From positions 1 to 23,847 of IMG/VR virus record IMGVR_UViG_3300025151_000302: 23,847 nucleotides of DNA. One strand, given 5' to 3'. Numbering within the stretch: the stretch's first letter is position 1; every line of letters begins with the position of its first letter. Made by a program: the position numbers and the translations under genes. This document shows positions 16,182 through 22,846 of this stretch, in pieces. The notes under the pieces were generated by a model. That model did no database searches. It was given only the letters and a program-made list of their open reading frames with translations, and was not told the DNA's origin. The DNA is from a virus.

Positions 16182-17285
16182 TTATTTTGCGATTGCTCGC
16201 TTTAGTTTTATGTAATTTTGGTAGTCTGCGATATTGCCAGATTTTTCAAACTTGGCATGAGCCGCTTGTACAGCTTTCTTATGTTTGCTCCCCTCGGATC
16301 TTGGTTTACTTGCACCTGCTTCTGCCGATGCGACAGGTGCAGTTGGTTTCTTCAATTTCTTCGGTTGACCTGCATTGGCTTGCTTTGCTTTGACTGCCTT
16401 TAATCCTTCAACCATAAGCCCAAGTGCAAAGTTGCTATTGGGTAGGTGGTCAACTAAAGGCTTGTAAAGCGGACTTTGTTTCACCTGCATGAACAATTGG
16501 TAGTCCTCACTTTCTCCATCACTTAGGAACTCAAAAGTTTGGACTGCCTGTTGGTCAGATTGTTGACGTTCTTGTATCCACTTCTGTCTTGCTGGAGCAT
16601 CTTTGCGAAGGATCTTTTTTGCATTCGCTTTGATTCTCTTTAAGTCAGCTTTGGTGTAAGTCTTGTCTCCATCCTTAACCACATATTCATTGCCAGCGTC
16701 ATCATACTCGACTTCGTTTTCCATCCCTTCGTCTGCCCATTCCATGAGCGTGTTAAGGTTCTCAACTTCTTTACTGAGTGCGTTGATGTCATTGACGTTA
16801 TGCAGTGCATTATCCTTGAGGAATGCAGGTTGTTCAGCAGGCACGGGTGCTTGCTCAACTTGTTGCTGGAGTTCTTGGTTTTCAGCAAGCAACGCTTTCT
16901 TCTGGGCGGTAAGCTTTCCAAACCGCTTGATTGCAGAAGCATTGAGATGCTTGGCTAATTCCTTAGACTCCTCCTCGGACAATGAATCCAAATCCAGGTC
17001 TTTAAACTTTGAAAGAACATTATCTGAAGGTTGTACGGGCGGCTCAGTCGATTCCTCTTCTGATTCTTCCGGCTCTTCAGCAGACTGATCCTCTGATTCT
17101 TCTTCCTCTGTAGATTGTGCAACAGGTTCAGATTCCTCTTCGGTGGTTTCAGTTTCCTCGGTCTGGCGTTTTTGCATCAAACTTGATGCGAGTTCTGCCA
17201 TTGAAAGGTTACCTTCCCCTTGCGTTAAACTATCAACAGAATTTTCGGAGGATTCTGAGACAACCTCATCAATTACTTCTTCCAT
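16182..17285 (-). CDS. Capsid scaffolding protein, 367 aa
   Basis: The gene directly precedes the major capsid gene, as scaffolds do. Residues 1-95 are extremely acidic (runs such as TEETETTEEESEPVAQSTEE), the middle is helical and glutamine-rich with a probable coiled coil around 115-150 (GKLTAQKKALLAENQELQQQ), and the last 60 residues are lysine-rich (QPKKLKKPTAPVAS, RSEGSKHKKAV). An acidic N-terminus with a basic helical C-terminus that grips the capsid protein is the usual scaffold design. No protease motif is visible. No good ribosome-binding site precedes ATG 17285. The strong negative charge could be partnered by the very basic microproteins encoded just upstream. Confidence 0.86.
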   Translation of the reverse strand: MEEVIDEVVSESSENSVDSLTQGEGNLSMAELASSLMQKRQTEETETTEEESEPVAQSTEEEESEDQSAEEPEESEEESTEPPVQPSDNVLSKFKDLDLDSLSEEESKELAKHLNASAIKRFGKLTAQKKALLAENQELQQQVEQAPVPAEQPAFLKDNALHNVNDINALSKEVENLNTLMEWADEGMENEVEYDDAGNEYVVKDGDKTYTKADLKRIKANAKKILRKDAPARQKWIQERQQSDQQAVQTFEFLSDGESEDYQLFMQVKQSPLYKPLVDHLPNSNFALGLMVEGLKAVKAKQANAGQPKKLKKPTAPVASAEAGASKPRSEGSKHKKAVQAAHAKFEKSGNIADYQNYIKLKRAIAK

Positions 17286-17305
17286 AAGATCAAGGCATAA
17301 ATTAC

Positions 17306-17340
17306 CTAGTGTAGCAAAATGTAGCTTTTAGTAGCAAGAA
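17306..17340 (-). promoter_or_regulatory. Candidate promoter/operator with three 10-bp-phased GTAGC repeats before scaffold
   Basis: GTAGC occurs at 17311, 17321 and 17331, exactly one helical turn apart (GCTAC on the coding strand). The last copy forms TGCTACACT, an extended -10-like sequence (TGn TACACT, 4 of 6 to TATAAT), with TTGCTA 18 bases upstream as a weak -35. A start near 17300 would give a leader of roughly 15 bases before the scaffold ATG at 17285, and the element sits just after the terminator, where a new promoter is needed. Whether it is a host-type promoter or a phage regulator site is inference. Confidence 0.5.
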
Positions 17341-17345
17341 AGGCA

Positions 17346-17390
17346 ATAAAAAACCCTCTGTGATCAACCCCACATAGATCACAGAGGGTG
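17346..17390 (-). terminator. Rho-independent terminator between microprotein cassette and scaffold
   Basis: A perfect 12-base stem (CCCTCTGTGATC at 17354-17365 with GATCACAGAGGG at 17377-17388, extendable by one A-T pair) closes an 11-base loop. On the minus-strand transcript it is followed directly by TTTTTTATT. It lies 36 bases after the stop of the 80-residue gene and about 70 bases before the scaffold ATG, so it separates two transcription units. Confidence 0.92.
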
Positions 17391-17424
17391 TAATGTAACC
17401 AACTACTATACTACAACAAAAGGC

Positions 17425-17667
17425 TTACATTTTATAAAAGGTATCAAGTTCCTCGTCTATTGCTTCAAGCTTTCCACACATCATGTAATGTCTGTTTGTG
17501 GAGTCTACAATAGCTTTGGTCTGTAATTGACGAATGACTTCTTCTCTCATTGCTTCACGCATTTCGATGTACTTCTTAAAGTGTGGGTCATTCTGCAACA
17601 TGGATAGTGCCTGTATTGCTTCTTCAGCATCTATCTCGTGGTAGGTTTTTCTTTTTCGGGGACTCAT
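17425..17667 (-). CDS. Small helical protein, 80 aa
   Basis: Unrecognised family. After a basic start (MSPRKRKTYHEIDAEEA) the rest is predicted to be almost all helix, with charged and leucine/isoleucine-rich stretches (YIEMREAMREEVIRQL, MCGKLEAIDEELDTFYKM) that could form a helical hairpin or dimer. An in-frame TAG lies just upstream of the ATG, so 17667 is the earliest start. The AGGAG at 17683-17679 is too far from the ATG for an ideal ribosome-binding site. It is the last gene before the intrinsic terminator at 17353-17389 and thus closes the packaging/portal transcription unit. Confidence 0.8.
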   Translation of the reverse strand: MSPRKRKTYHEIDAEEAIQALSMLQNDPHFKKYIEMREAMREEVIRQLQTKAIVDSTNRHYMMCGKLEAIDEELDTFYKM

Positions 17668-17716
17668 TGTGTATATCTAAATATTTCTCCTAGTATAAAA
17701 AATAGTGTATCTAATA

Positions 17717-17788
17717 TTATTTCTCGCTCGATGAAGAACATGACCAGCAATATGATCCAATACACTTCTCGTTGCAGATGGGACACAT
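17717..17788 (-). CDS. CxxC microprotein, 23 aa
   Basis: ATG at 17788 shares its A with the preceding TAA (TAATG), and the frame ends at TAA 17719-17717. The sequence MCPICNEKCIGSYCWSCSSS has five cysteines: a CxxC pair, a single cysteine and a second CxxC pair, which is the minimum for a zinc knuckle. So short a frame can arise by chance, but the cysteine density and the exact stop-start overlap favour a real gene. Function unknown. Confidence 0.5.
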   Translation of the reverse strand: MCPICNEKCIGSYCWSCSSSSEK

Positions 17789-17931
17789 TACTTACGCTTC
17801 CTCGCTGTCTTGGCTGCTTTCTTAAATGCCTTGGCCGTGGGTGCGCCTTTTGCTCCAGGCTTTCTCATCTTCTCACCACTACCTTTTTTTATACGCTTTC
17901 GTTTAGCGTGTATGTTTTTGTATAAACTCAT
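17788..17931 (-). CDS. Very basic microprotein, 47 aa
   Basis: ATG at 17931 follows the upstream TAG with no gap. The protein starts MSLYKNIHAKRKRIKKGSGE and has 14 lysines and 5 arginines against a single glutamate, a net charge near +18 in 47 residues. From memory, similar MSLYKNI...GSGEKMRKPG...AKAFKKAAKTA microproteins occur in other marine phages, which supports a real gene. Its TAA stop overlaps the ATG of the next frame (TAATG). A DNA-condensing or scaffold-neutralising role is a guess based on charge and position between portal and scaffold. Confidence 0.8.
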   Translation of the reverse strand: MSLYKNIHAKRKRIKKGSGEKMRKPGAKGAPTAKAFKKAAKTARKRK

Positions 17932-18195
17932 CTAACAATCCCATGCTTTGCGTGACCAATAGTTGGCACTAAGTTTATTTGTTTTTCCTTTAATACCACC
18001 TGACCTAGCACAGTAGCTCTTCTTGCGTGCAGGTTGGTTCTTCTTGATACTTAAATTTGCGTCACCAAATCGAATGGTCTTTTTCTTTCCACCTTCAGAA
18101 GCATAGACTACAAACTTCTTTTTTCCATAACCAGGTTCACCTTTGCGGATACGCCTTGGGCTATTTACTTTACTTGGTCTTCCGCTTGCCACCAC
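17932..18195 (-). CDS. Small basic conserved phage protein, 87 aa
   Basis: Start is GTG at 18195 (a second GTG follows directly); there is no ATG in frame. The chain opens GRPSKVNSPRRIRKGEPGYG, has a probable beta hairpin (KKFVVYASEGGKKKTIRFGD) and ends with a conserved-looking block, RKKSYCARSGGIKG then NYWSRKAWDC. From memory this FGD...CAR.xGIKG...YWSRKxWxC pattern recurs in small proteins of marine phages beside head genes; the biochemical role is unknown to me. The gene overlaps the 31-residue gene by 26 bases and lacks its own strong ribosome-binding site, so coupled or frameshifted translation is possible. Its TAG is directly followed by the next ATG. Confidence 0.82.
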   Translation of the reverse strand: MVASGRPSKVNSPRRIRKGEPGYGKKKFVVYASEGGKKKTIRFGDANLSIKKNQPARKKSYCARSGGIKGKTNKLSANYWSRKAWDC

Positions 18196-18265
18196 ATTTC
18201 TTTTTAGTCATTTTCTTTTTAGGTCTTCCAACCTTACTTCCATAAGTTCCCTTACCGTACGGCAT
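18170..18265 (-). CDS. Very basic microprotein, 31 aa
   Basis: ATG at 18265 is preceded by an excellent ribosome-binding site, AGGAGG at 18279-18274, buried in the last codons of the portal gene, so translation is very likely. The protein starts MPYGKGTYGSKVGRPKKK and has 11 lysines and 2 arginines in 31 residues with no acidic residue. From memory, microproteins beginning MPYGKGTYG are found near structural genes of other marine phages. Tight binding to DNA, RNA or the acidic scaffold is plausible but unproven. It ends inside the next gene with a 26-base overlap in a different frame. Confidence 0.75.
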   Translation of the reverse strand: MPYGKGTYGSKVGRPKKKMTKKKCGGKRKTK

Positions 18266-18269
18266 AATT

Positions 18270-20357
18270 TTATCCTCCTGTTGGTGCTGCTCCTGTTGTT
18301 CCAAATTGTGTGGGTGCTGCTCCCAGCCTTCCAATCTCAGCGTTTTGTTTTTGCTGAACTTGCATCTGTCTTTGCTGCATGTAGTTCTGTATACGCTCTT
18401 GTAATGCCGGATCTTGTTGTACCTTTTGTGCTACATCTGGTTGTTGTAACCATTGCTGGAACACTTGAAGTTTCATCTCGTGTGCATCATTAGGTTTAAC
18501 ATTAGGTGGTACACCAGCATAAATTTCTGCAATAGTCTGTCTCTCTTCATCCATTGCTTTTTGCGATGCGGTTTCCTTGGGAAGCATGATACTTTCCGCA
18601 GCCCCCGGTAAAATCTGCCCAACTGCAATTTGTAATAATCTCTCGGTGTCTAGCGTGCCATTCTTGTCGAGTTGTGCGCCAAGTTGTGCAATTGCTTTTA
18701 CACGCTCAAGCATTTGTTCTGGATCTTGTGTGGCAGCATCAAACTGCATGTAAAAATCAAATCGTTCACCAGCACTACCCTTGGCATACTTCTGCATGTC
18801 CTGCATACCTGTGACACGGAAGTATTCTTGGTCAGGCCCATACTGCTGGTAAAGTGAGTATACTTGATCAAGCACAAGCTTTAAGTGATGAAATACTTTA
18901 TCAATCACTTCTTGTTGCTTCATCTGTGCTTCCACAGGATTTACTCCTGGTGCGTTTCTACCAAAGTATCTATCTGCTTGTTCCTGTATGTATCTGCGAA
19001 GTTCTACATTAACTCCTGACCCACGGGGTGTGTCTGCAAATCTATACTCGTCTTGCGTGCGGTATGGAACACGGACACCTGGCCCCCATCGACTTGGACT
19101 GCGTCCAATTGGATGGAGGAGTGGGGGTAAAGTTGTTAACGATTGCGAGTCAATCGCTGCATCTGTTTCGACCTTGAGTACTTGCTGAAGGCTTTCAATA
19201 AGCTCCGGGTATGACCTGGACGAGTATAATTTTTTGTCTGTTTTTTCAAGTGTGGTAACTACAAATGGATATTGCCCATGCTGATAATCAAGAAGTTGAT
19301 GCTTGGCATAAAGATCACTAATATGAGCATGGTAGATCGTGCAGTAAATACCGGGTACATTATCCTCATCCAACAGTCTTTGATAACAGTACACAATTCT
19401 AACAAGGCTATTATCATCACTTCTGGTAAACTCATCATTCTCACGCAGTTGGTAGATATTCTCATCTGTATCCTCGCCCTGCCCTGCTAGTTCAATCGCA
19501 GCATCCACAAACTCTTCTGACCAATTTTCGGTACTAATTTTAGACCTTAATTGCTCTGGGGTCATGCTTACCACATGAAACATGTATGGTGCTTCTTGTG
19601 GATCTATACAATAGCTTGGCCAAAATACATCCTCATCTGGTGCAAGTGCTTTGATCTTGGGTCTACTTACAACTTGGCGTGTGACAGGTACTGTAGTTTC
19701 TCCGTCCTTACGCATTTCCTTCAACATTGCACGTGCTTTTGCTTTGCTAATATCAAACTGTGTTTTAAGTGCCTCACTTAATTCCTCGTCCATACTTCCA
19801 TCCTGTATAGCTCCGGCAATTTGTGGAAGGACTTGGGCAATCTCTTCAAGCTTAATGGTCTGTTGTTGCTTCAGTTCTTGATTCTCGTACCAAGCATAAT
19901 GAACCATCATACCTTTTTCAAAAAGATGATTTAATCCAAGTTCAATCTCAGGATAAAACTCCTGCATCTTAGAATTAATTAACCATCGTAAAAACATGGA
20001 TACCACATTGGCACGCTCCACATCACTTGATTCTGTGGGTGTGGCTACAATGTGACCACGTCGAATTGCATTCATTGACATTGCCACTCGGCAAGTAATC
20101 AATTCATCAGCCATGCGAACTTCTTGATCGCTTGCACCAACCCAAGGAAATACCTCACCTGTTGAACTCTGGTTAGCATACTTCTTAAAGTCATCACTCT
20201 TGCCTGCCCATAAGCAATTACGGACATCATAGTCTCTTTGTCTACGATCTAACCACTCACCTAAATCACTTTGTGTACGCTTGAAGGCTTCACTAAGGTA
20301 GGCAATGTCAGGCTCTTTGGAGACATATAATAATTCTGGATCGCTTGCAGAGAGCAT
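18270..20357 (-). CDS. Portal protein (head-tail connector), 695 aa
   Basis: The portal forms the dodecameric ring at the capsid vertex through which DNA enters and leaves. Position immediately after the large terminase and before the scaffold and capsid genes, and the size, support the call. Near the N-terminus are NCLWAGKSDDFKK (47-59) and FPWVGASD (70-77), a pattern I associate with portals of uncultured podovirus-like phages. The last 70 residues are glutamine-rich (QERIQNYMQQRQMQVQQKQ), as in the crown/barrel of P22-type portals. ATG at 20357 is the only plausible start, but it lacks a nearby ribosome-binding site; a GGGGG run is 23-27 bases upstream and a hairpin sits directly before it. 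The last codons (GGA GGA TAA) double as the ribosome-binding site of the next gene. Confidence 0.9.
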   Translation of the reverse strand: MLSASDPELLYVSKEPDIAYLSEAFKRTQSDLGEWLDRRQRDYDVRNCLWAGKSDDFKKYANQSSTGEVFPWVGASDQEVRMADELITCRVAMSMNAIRRGHIVATPTESSDVERANVVSMFLRWLINSKMQEFYPEIELGLNHLFEKGMMVHYAWYENQELKQQQTIKLEEIAQVLPQIAGAIQDGSMDEELSEALKTQFDISKAKARAMLKEMRKDGETTVPVTRQVVSRPKIKALAPDEDVFWPSYCIDPQEAPYMFHVVSMTPEQLRSKISTENWSEEFVDAAIELAGQGEDTDENIYQLRENDEFTRSDDNSLVRIVYCYQRLLDEDNVPGIYCTIYHAHISDLYAKHQLLDYQHGQYPFVVTTLEKTDKKLYSSRSYPELIESLQQVLKVETDAAIDSQSLTTLPPLLHPIGRSPSRWGPGVRVPYRTQDEYRFADTPRGSGVNVELRRYIQEQADRYFGRNAPGVNPVEAQMKQQEVIDKVFHHLKLVLDQVYSLYQQYGPDQEYFRVTGMQDMQKYAKGSAGERFDFYMQFDAATQDPEQMLERVKAIAQLGAQLDKNGTLDTERLLQIAVGQILPGAAESIMLPKETASQKAMDEERQTIAEIYAGVPPNVKPNDAHEMKLQVFQQWLQQPDVAQKVQQDPALQERIQNYMQQRQMQVQQKQNAEIGRLGAAPTQFGTTGAAPTGG

Positions 20358-20359
20358 AG

Positions 20360-20376
20360 TGTAGCATAAAGCTACA
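20360..20376 (-). promoter_or_regulatory. Hairpin/operator-like dyad directly upstream of portal start
   Basis: TGTAGC and GCTACA form a perfect 6-base inverted repeat around a 5-base loop, ending two bases before the portal ATG. The adjacent 10-mer TGCTACACTA (minus strand) recurs in front of the scaffold gene. In RNA the hairpin would sit at the ribosome landing zone; in DNA it would be an operator-like dyad. Upstream is TTGACT (20397-20392), a good -35 match, but no convincing -10 follows at the right distance. A role in regulation is inferred. Confidence 0.4.
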
Positions 20377-20398
20377 TTAGCCCCCTTATGTAGTCAAC

Positions 20399-22087
20399 TT
20401 AATAACCACCACCACCTGTGACCTGTATGTCACGATGGGTGACATGGTCTGCACCACTTACAAATAAATATCGCAGGCAGTCAATTTGGTCAGAGAAGTA
20501 ATCACTCTTACTCTCCCCTGCATATTCAAGCATGGAAGATATTGTATTCTCGCATTGATCGGAGAAGTAAAGCTTGGGGCAATTCTTGTCTGTCATGGTT
20601 TCTGTATCATCCCAACTCAGTGCATCATTAATCTTGGCAATACCTGAGTCTATAGACACACCTGGTGCAGCACGCATCACAAATCCCATGTTACTCATTG
20701 TATTGATTATATTACTTTCTCCCTCCTTTGTACGCACTGTGGCTGCTCCCATTCGTGGGTCAACTATCCGTTCAAATATCTCCTCACCATCTTCCTGTGC
20801 TTCAAAGTAGGATAAGTAGTCTGAGTACCCCCAACCTAGAGGACGTTGTCCAGGGCCAGGTTTACCCACTGCTTTACCAGCACCATTAATATGTGGGATT
20901 GCCCATGCTCCCATCGTACTATCAGGAAACTCACGATAGATGTATATCTTCTTGTCCTTCGTCACACCTGCCCATAATCCAACCCAAGGTTTACTGCCAC
21001 CCGGATCGCATATAAAGTAACGGGTTACATTTACAGATGGATCGAGAATGAATGGTATCTTACTATGTTCAATTACATTGGTCTCACGCTGGAATTTTGG
21101 AAATTTTCCTTCAAAGCTTTTACTCGGAATACCAAATAATCGAGCAAGCTTTACCTCCTGTGGTTGCTTGGAATAGGTACGCACAAGTTCATTGGAATCA
21201 ACGAAGGGTGAATCCTGTGACCAGAAATAATATATCCGACAATCTGGCCAATTAGCAGACACTTGCTCCAAGGGCAGTTCCCTGCCCATTAACTCGCTGT
21301 ATTTTGAACTAACTGTCGTAGCTCCTTTCAATAAACTATTAACTAATGGCGTGTATCCTTGCAGGGTCGTAAAGGTCAGAATTACACGCCCGTGGTAGTC
21401 TACTGTTCTACCACCGACAAGCGTATTAAAAATATTCTCAGGTGCTTCCTCGTCAAGATGGATGCAATGTGCAGACCATCCCTCAAAGATTTGTGGGTCT
21501 GCCATGTACTGCCTGTAATTATTAAAGTATATCGTACTCCCACGCTCGGCATCTGGTGTGGTTGGTGGCAAGATTGCTTTACCAGCATTAAATCCATTCT
21601 TCTGAGTATATTGTAAAGAATGATTAGTTCCTTTTTTCTTACTTCTCTTGTATCGTGCAGGCAGGCTCTCGTGGATATAACGTTGGCTATCAGAAATTGA
21701 TCTTTCCTCACTGACATGCATGGAACGTATCTCTGCTTCGGGTATGTTCTGTGCCAAGTGGACAAGCAAACGAGACGCAAAGGTGGTTTTGGACGAACGA
21801 TTGCCTCCCAAAATAATATGGATCTTTGTGGAATCCCAATTTTCCATGACCCTGCGCCACCCAGGAAGAGTCCAACCCCATTCGATTGGATCTTCCTTCT
21901 CGCTGTTTGGTTGGTCAAGAAGCAAGCGTGTAAGTGTTTCTGCTCGTACAGGATCTTGTACAGTTAGCCTATCTATCTCTTCATCTGATAATGCGCACTT
22001 TAACTCTCCTCTATCATACTTAAAGTCATCTGTCCAAGGCACGCCAAAGCGTGCGTCTATTTCATCTGCATAGGTTATTTTACCCAC
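20399..22087 (-). CDS. terL: Terminase large subunit (ATPase-nuclease DNA packaging motor)
   Basis: This 562-residue protein would pump phage DNA into the prohead through the portal and cut concatemers. Visible motifs: a Walker A-type loop GGNRSSKT at 94-101 following a beta strand (IHIIL), Walker B CIHLDEE at 208-214, and a possible coupling motif around LTFTT at 237-241. The C-terminal RNase H-like nuclease is marked by acidic residues in FICDPGG (D361), IVDPRMG (D443) and DYFSDQIDCLRYLF (D533/D536). Length and motif order fit a complete large terminase. Start is GTG at 22087; upstream purine-rich GAG lies about 12 bases away. The protein ends in a glycine-rich GGGGY tail. The portal gene follows after 41 bases. 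Confidence 0.96.
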   Translation of the reverse strand: MGKITYADEIDARFGVPWTDDFKYDRGELKCALSDEEIDRLTVQDPVRAETLTRLLLDQPNSEKEDPIEWGWTLPGWRRVMENWDSTKIHIILGGNRSSKTTFASRLLVHLAQNIPEAEIRSMHVSEERSISDSQRYIHESLPARYKRSKKKGTNHSLQYTQKNGFNAGKAILPPTTPDAERGSTIYFNNYRQYMADPQIFEGWSAHCIHLDEEAPENIFNTLVGGRTVDYHGRVILTFTTLQGYTPLVNSLLKGATTVSSKYSELMGRELPLEQVSANWPDCRIYYFWSQDSPFVDSNELVRTYSKQPQEVKLARLFGIPSKSFEGKFPKFQRETNVIEHSKIPFILDPSVNVTRYFICDPGGSKPWVGLWAGVTKDKKIYIYREFPDSTMGAWAIPHINGAGKAVGKPGPGQRPLGWGYSDYLSYFEAQEDGEEIFERIVDPRMGAATVRTKEGESNIINTMSNMGFVMRAAPGVSIDSGIAKINDALSWDDTETMTDKNCPKLYFSDQCENTISSMLEYAGESKSDYFSDQIDCLRYLFVSGADHVTHRDIQVTGGGGY

Positions 22088-22111
22088 GATTTAATATCTC
22101 TATTCCTACAA

Positions 22112-22318
22112 TCATTGCTTCTTCGAGCGTGTTGCACGGGATTTCCTTTTCACCGATTGTCCAGCCTTCCGTATCCGTTCCAACGTCTCTGGGCTTAATT
22201 GCAAGGGTGGTGGCCCTAGCTTTCTCAAGTCGCACCTCGGTAATTTGGCAACTGATTCGGATATCGCTCGTCCGTATTTTTTCCAATAAATCGGATTGTA
22301 TCCCTTGGGTACTTTCAC
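22112..22318 (-). CDS. Small basic protein, 68 aa, upstream of terminase
   Basis: A GTG start at 22318 overlaps the preceding TGA in a GTGA arrangement. The protein begins MKVPKGYNPIYWKKYGRAI, has a proline-rich middle (LRKLGPPPLQLSPETLERI) and ends with a lysine/arginine tail (SVKRKSRATRSKKQ). This tail suggests nucleic-acid binding. The terminase GTG follows after 24 bases. A small terminase role is possible from position but the protein is short and has no recognisable DNA-binding fold, so the function is left open. A 121-residue frame covering the same bases lacks these junctions and was rejected. Confidence 0.68.
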   Translation of the reverse strand: MKVPKGYNPIYWKKYGRAISESVAKLPRCDLRKLGPPPLQLSPETLERIRKAGQSVKRKSRATRSKKQ

Positions 22319-22464
22319 TTGCCATTACATTTGCAGGCATCTTCATAAAATTGCTTCCATTGCTTGCCACATTGCCAGCATCTCTGCCATCCAAACGGGG
22401 CTTTTCTTGCCCATAACTTCTGCTGCTCGACAGTCCATTCATCATCCCCGTCTATCCACTTCAT
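22315..22464 (-). CDS. Zinc-ribbon-like microprotein, 49 aa
   Basis: ATG at 22464 opens a 49-residue frame ending at TGA 22317-22315. The protein starts MKWIDGDDEWTVEQQKLW and continues with RCWQCGKQWKQFYEDACKC, giving a CxxC pair and a CxC pair about 12 residues apart, as expected for a small zinc-binding knuckle, and it has five tryptophans. The start overlaps the upstream stop (ATGA), and its own stop overlaps the GTG of the next gene (GTGA at 22315-22318), so its place in the coupled chain is well supported. It is masked by a longer, unlikely open frame on the same strand. DNA or protein binding is inferred only from the cysteine pattern. Confidence 0.72.
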   Translation of the reverse strand: MKWIDGDDEWTVEQQKLWARKAPFGWQRCWQCGKQWKQFYEDACKCNGK

Positions 22465-22667
22465 GCTTGCCTAGCTTGCTCCTCAGTTAATTGCTTCCAA
22501 ATATCACAACATCTGACCTTTAGATCGGTTACTTCCTTGGATAGCTCGTCATTATGTTTCTCTAGATCAATGACCCTGCTCTTAAGCACCATATTCTCAT
22601 CCGTTAATCTCCTCACCCATAATGGCCAGCTCTCTAGTTTCTTCCCTGTTGGTGCATATACATTCAT
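22461..22667 (-). CDS. Small coiled-coil protein, 68 aa
   Basis: Unrecognised family. After a short N-terminal segment (MNVYAPTGKKLESWPLWVRRL), residues 22-62 form a probable coiled coil with regularly spaced leucine, valine and isoleucine (ENMVLKSRVIDLEKHNDEL, then SKEVTDLKVRCCDIWKQL), so it is probably an oligomer. It is joined to both neighbours by 4-base ATGA overlaps (22664-22667 and 22461-22464). It lies two genes upstream of the large terminase, where a small terminase could sit, but no helix-turn-helix is evident and it is short for that role. Confidence 0.7.
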   Translation of the reverse strand: MNVYAPTGKKLESWPLWVRRLTDENMVLKSRVIDLEKHNDELSKEVTDLKVRCCDIWKQLTEEQARQA

Positions 22668-22846
22668 TCTTCATCCTCCTCTAGTTCCATGTCGCATTCA
22701 AAATCCACAACATCCTCCTCAAAATATTCATCCACTGCATCATGCATGCAGTTCAATAAATCAGAATCCTCCAAGTCAGATTCCTCTGACCAGCGATGGA
22801 TCAAGTTTTTCAACTCATGTATAAATTGTCTTTTTGCGTCTTCCAT
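22664..22846 (-). CDS. Small acidic protein, 60 aa
   Basis: No family is recognised. The first 20 residues look helical (MEDAKRQFIHELKNLIHRW), after which the chain is strongly acidic and ends in MELEEDEE. The high negative charge is typical of small phage proteins that bind or mimic nucleic-acid partners, but no function can be assigned. The TGA stop overlaps the ATG of the next gene in an ATGA arrangement (22664-22667), which supports it as a member of a translationally coupled chain leading to terminase. The start overlaps the preceding small gene by 32 bases and has only a weak ribosome-binding site. Confidence 0.6.
   Translation of the reverse strand: MEDAKRQFIHELKNLIHRWSEESDLEDSDLLNCMHDAVDEYFEEDVVDFECDMELEEDEE

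Noticed and set aside
18170-18265. Programmed frameshift joining the 31- and 87-residue frames
   Set aside because: The downstream frame needs a +1 shift; the TAAAAAG sites present do not form a standard slippery heptamer in the right phase, and both frames resemble independent small proteins.
20358-20363. TACACT as the -10 box of a portal promoter
   Set aside because: It abuts the portal ATG, so transcription would begin inside the gene; there is no later start codon to use.
22080-22445. 121-codon minus-strand frame upstream of terminase
   Set aside because: It covers two shorter frames (49 and 68 residues) that have exact ATGA/GTGA junctions and plausible proteins (CxxC ribbon, basic protein); the long frame overlaps terminase and has no recognisable content.
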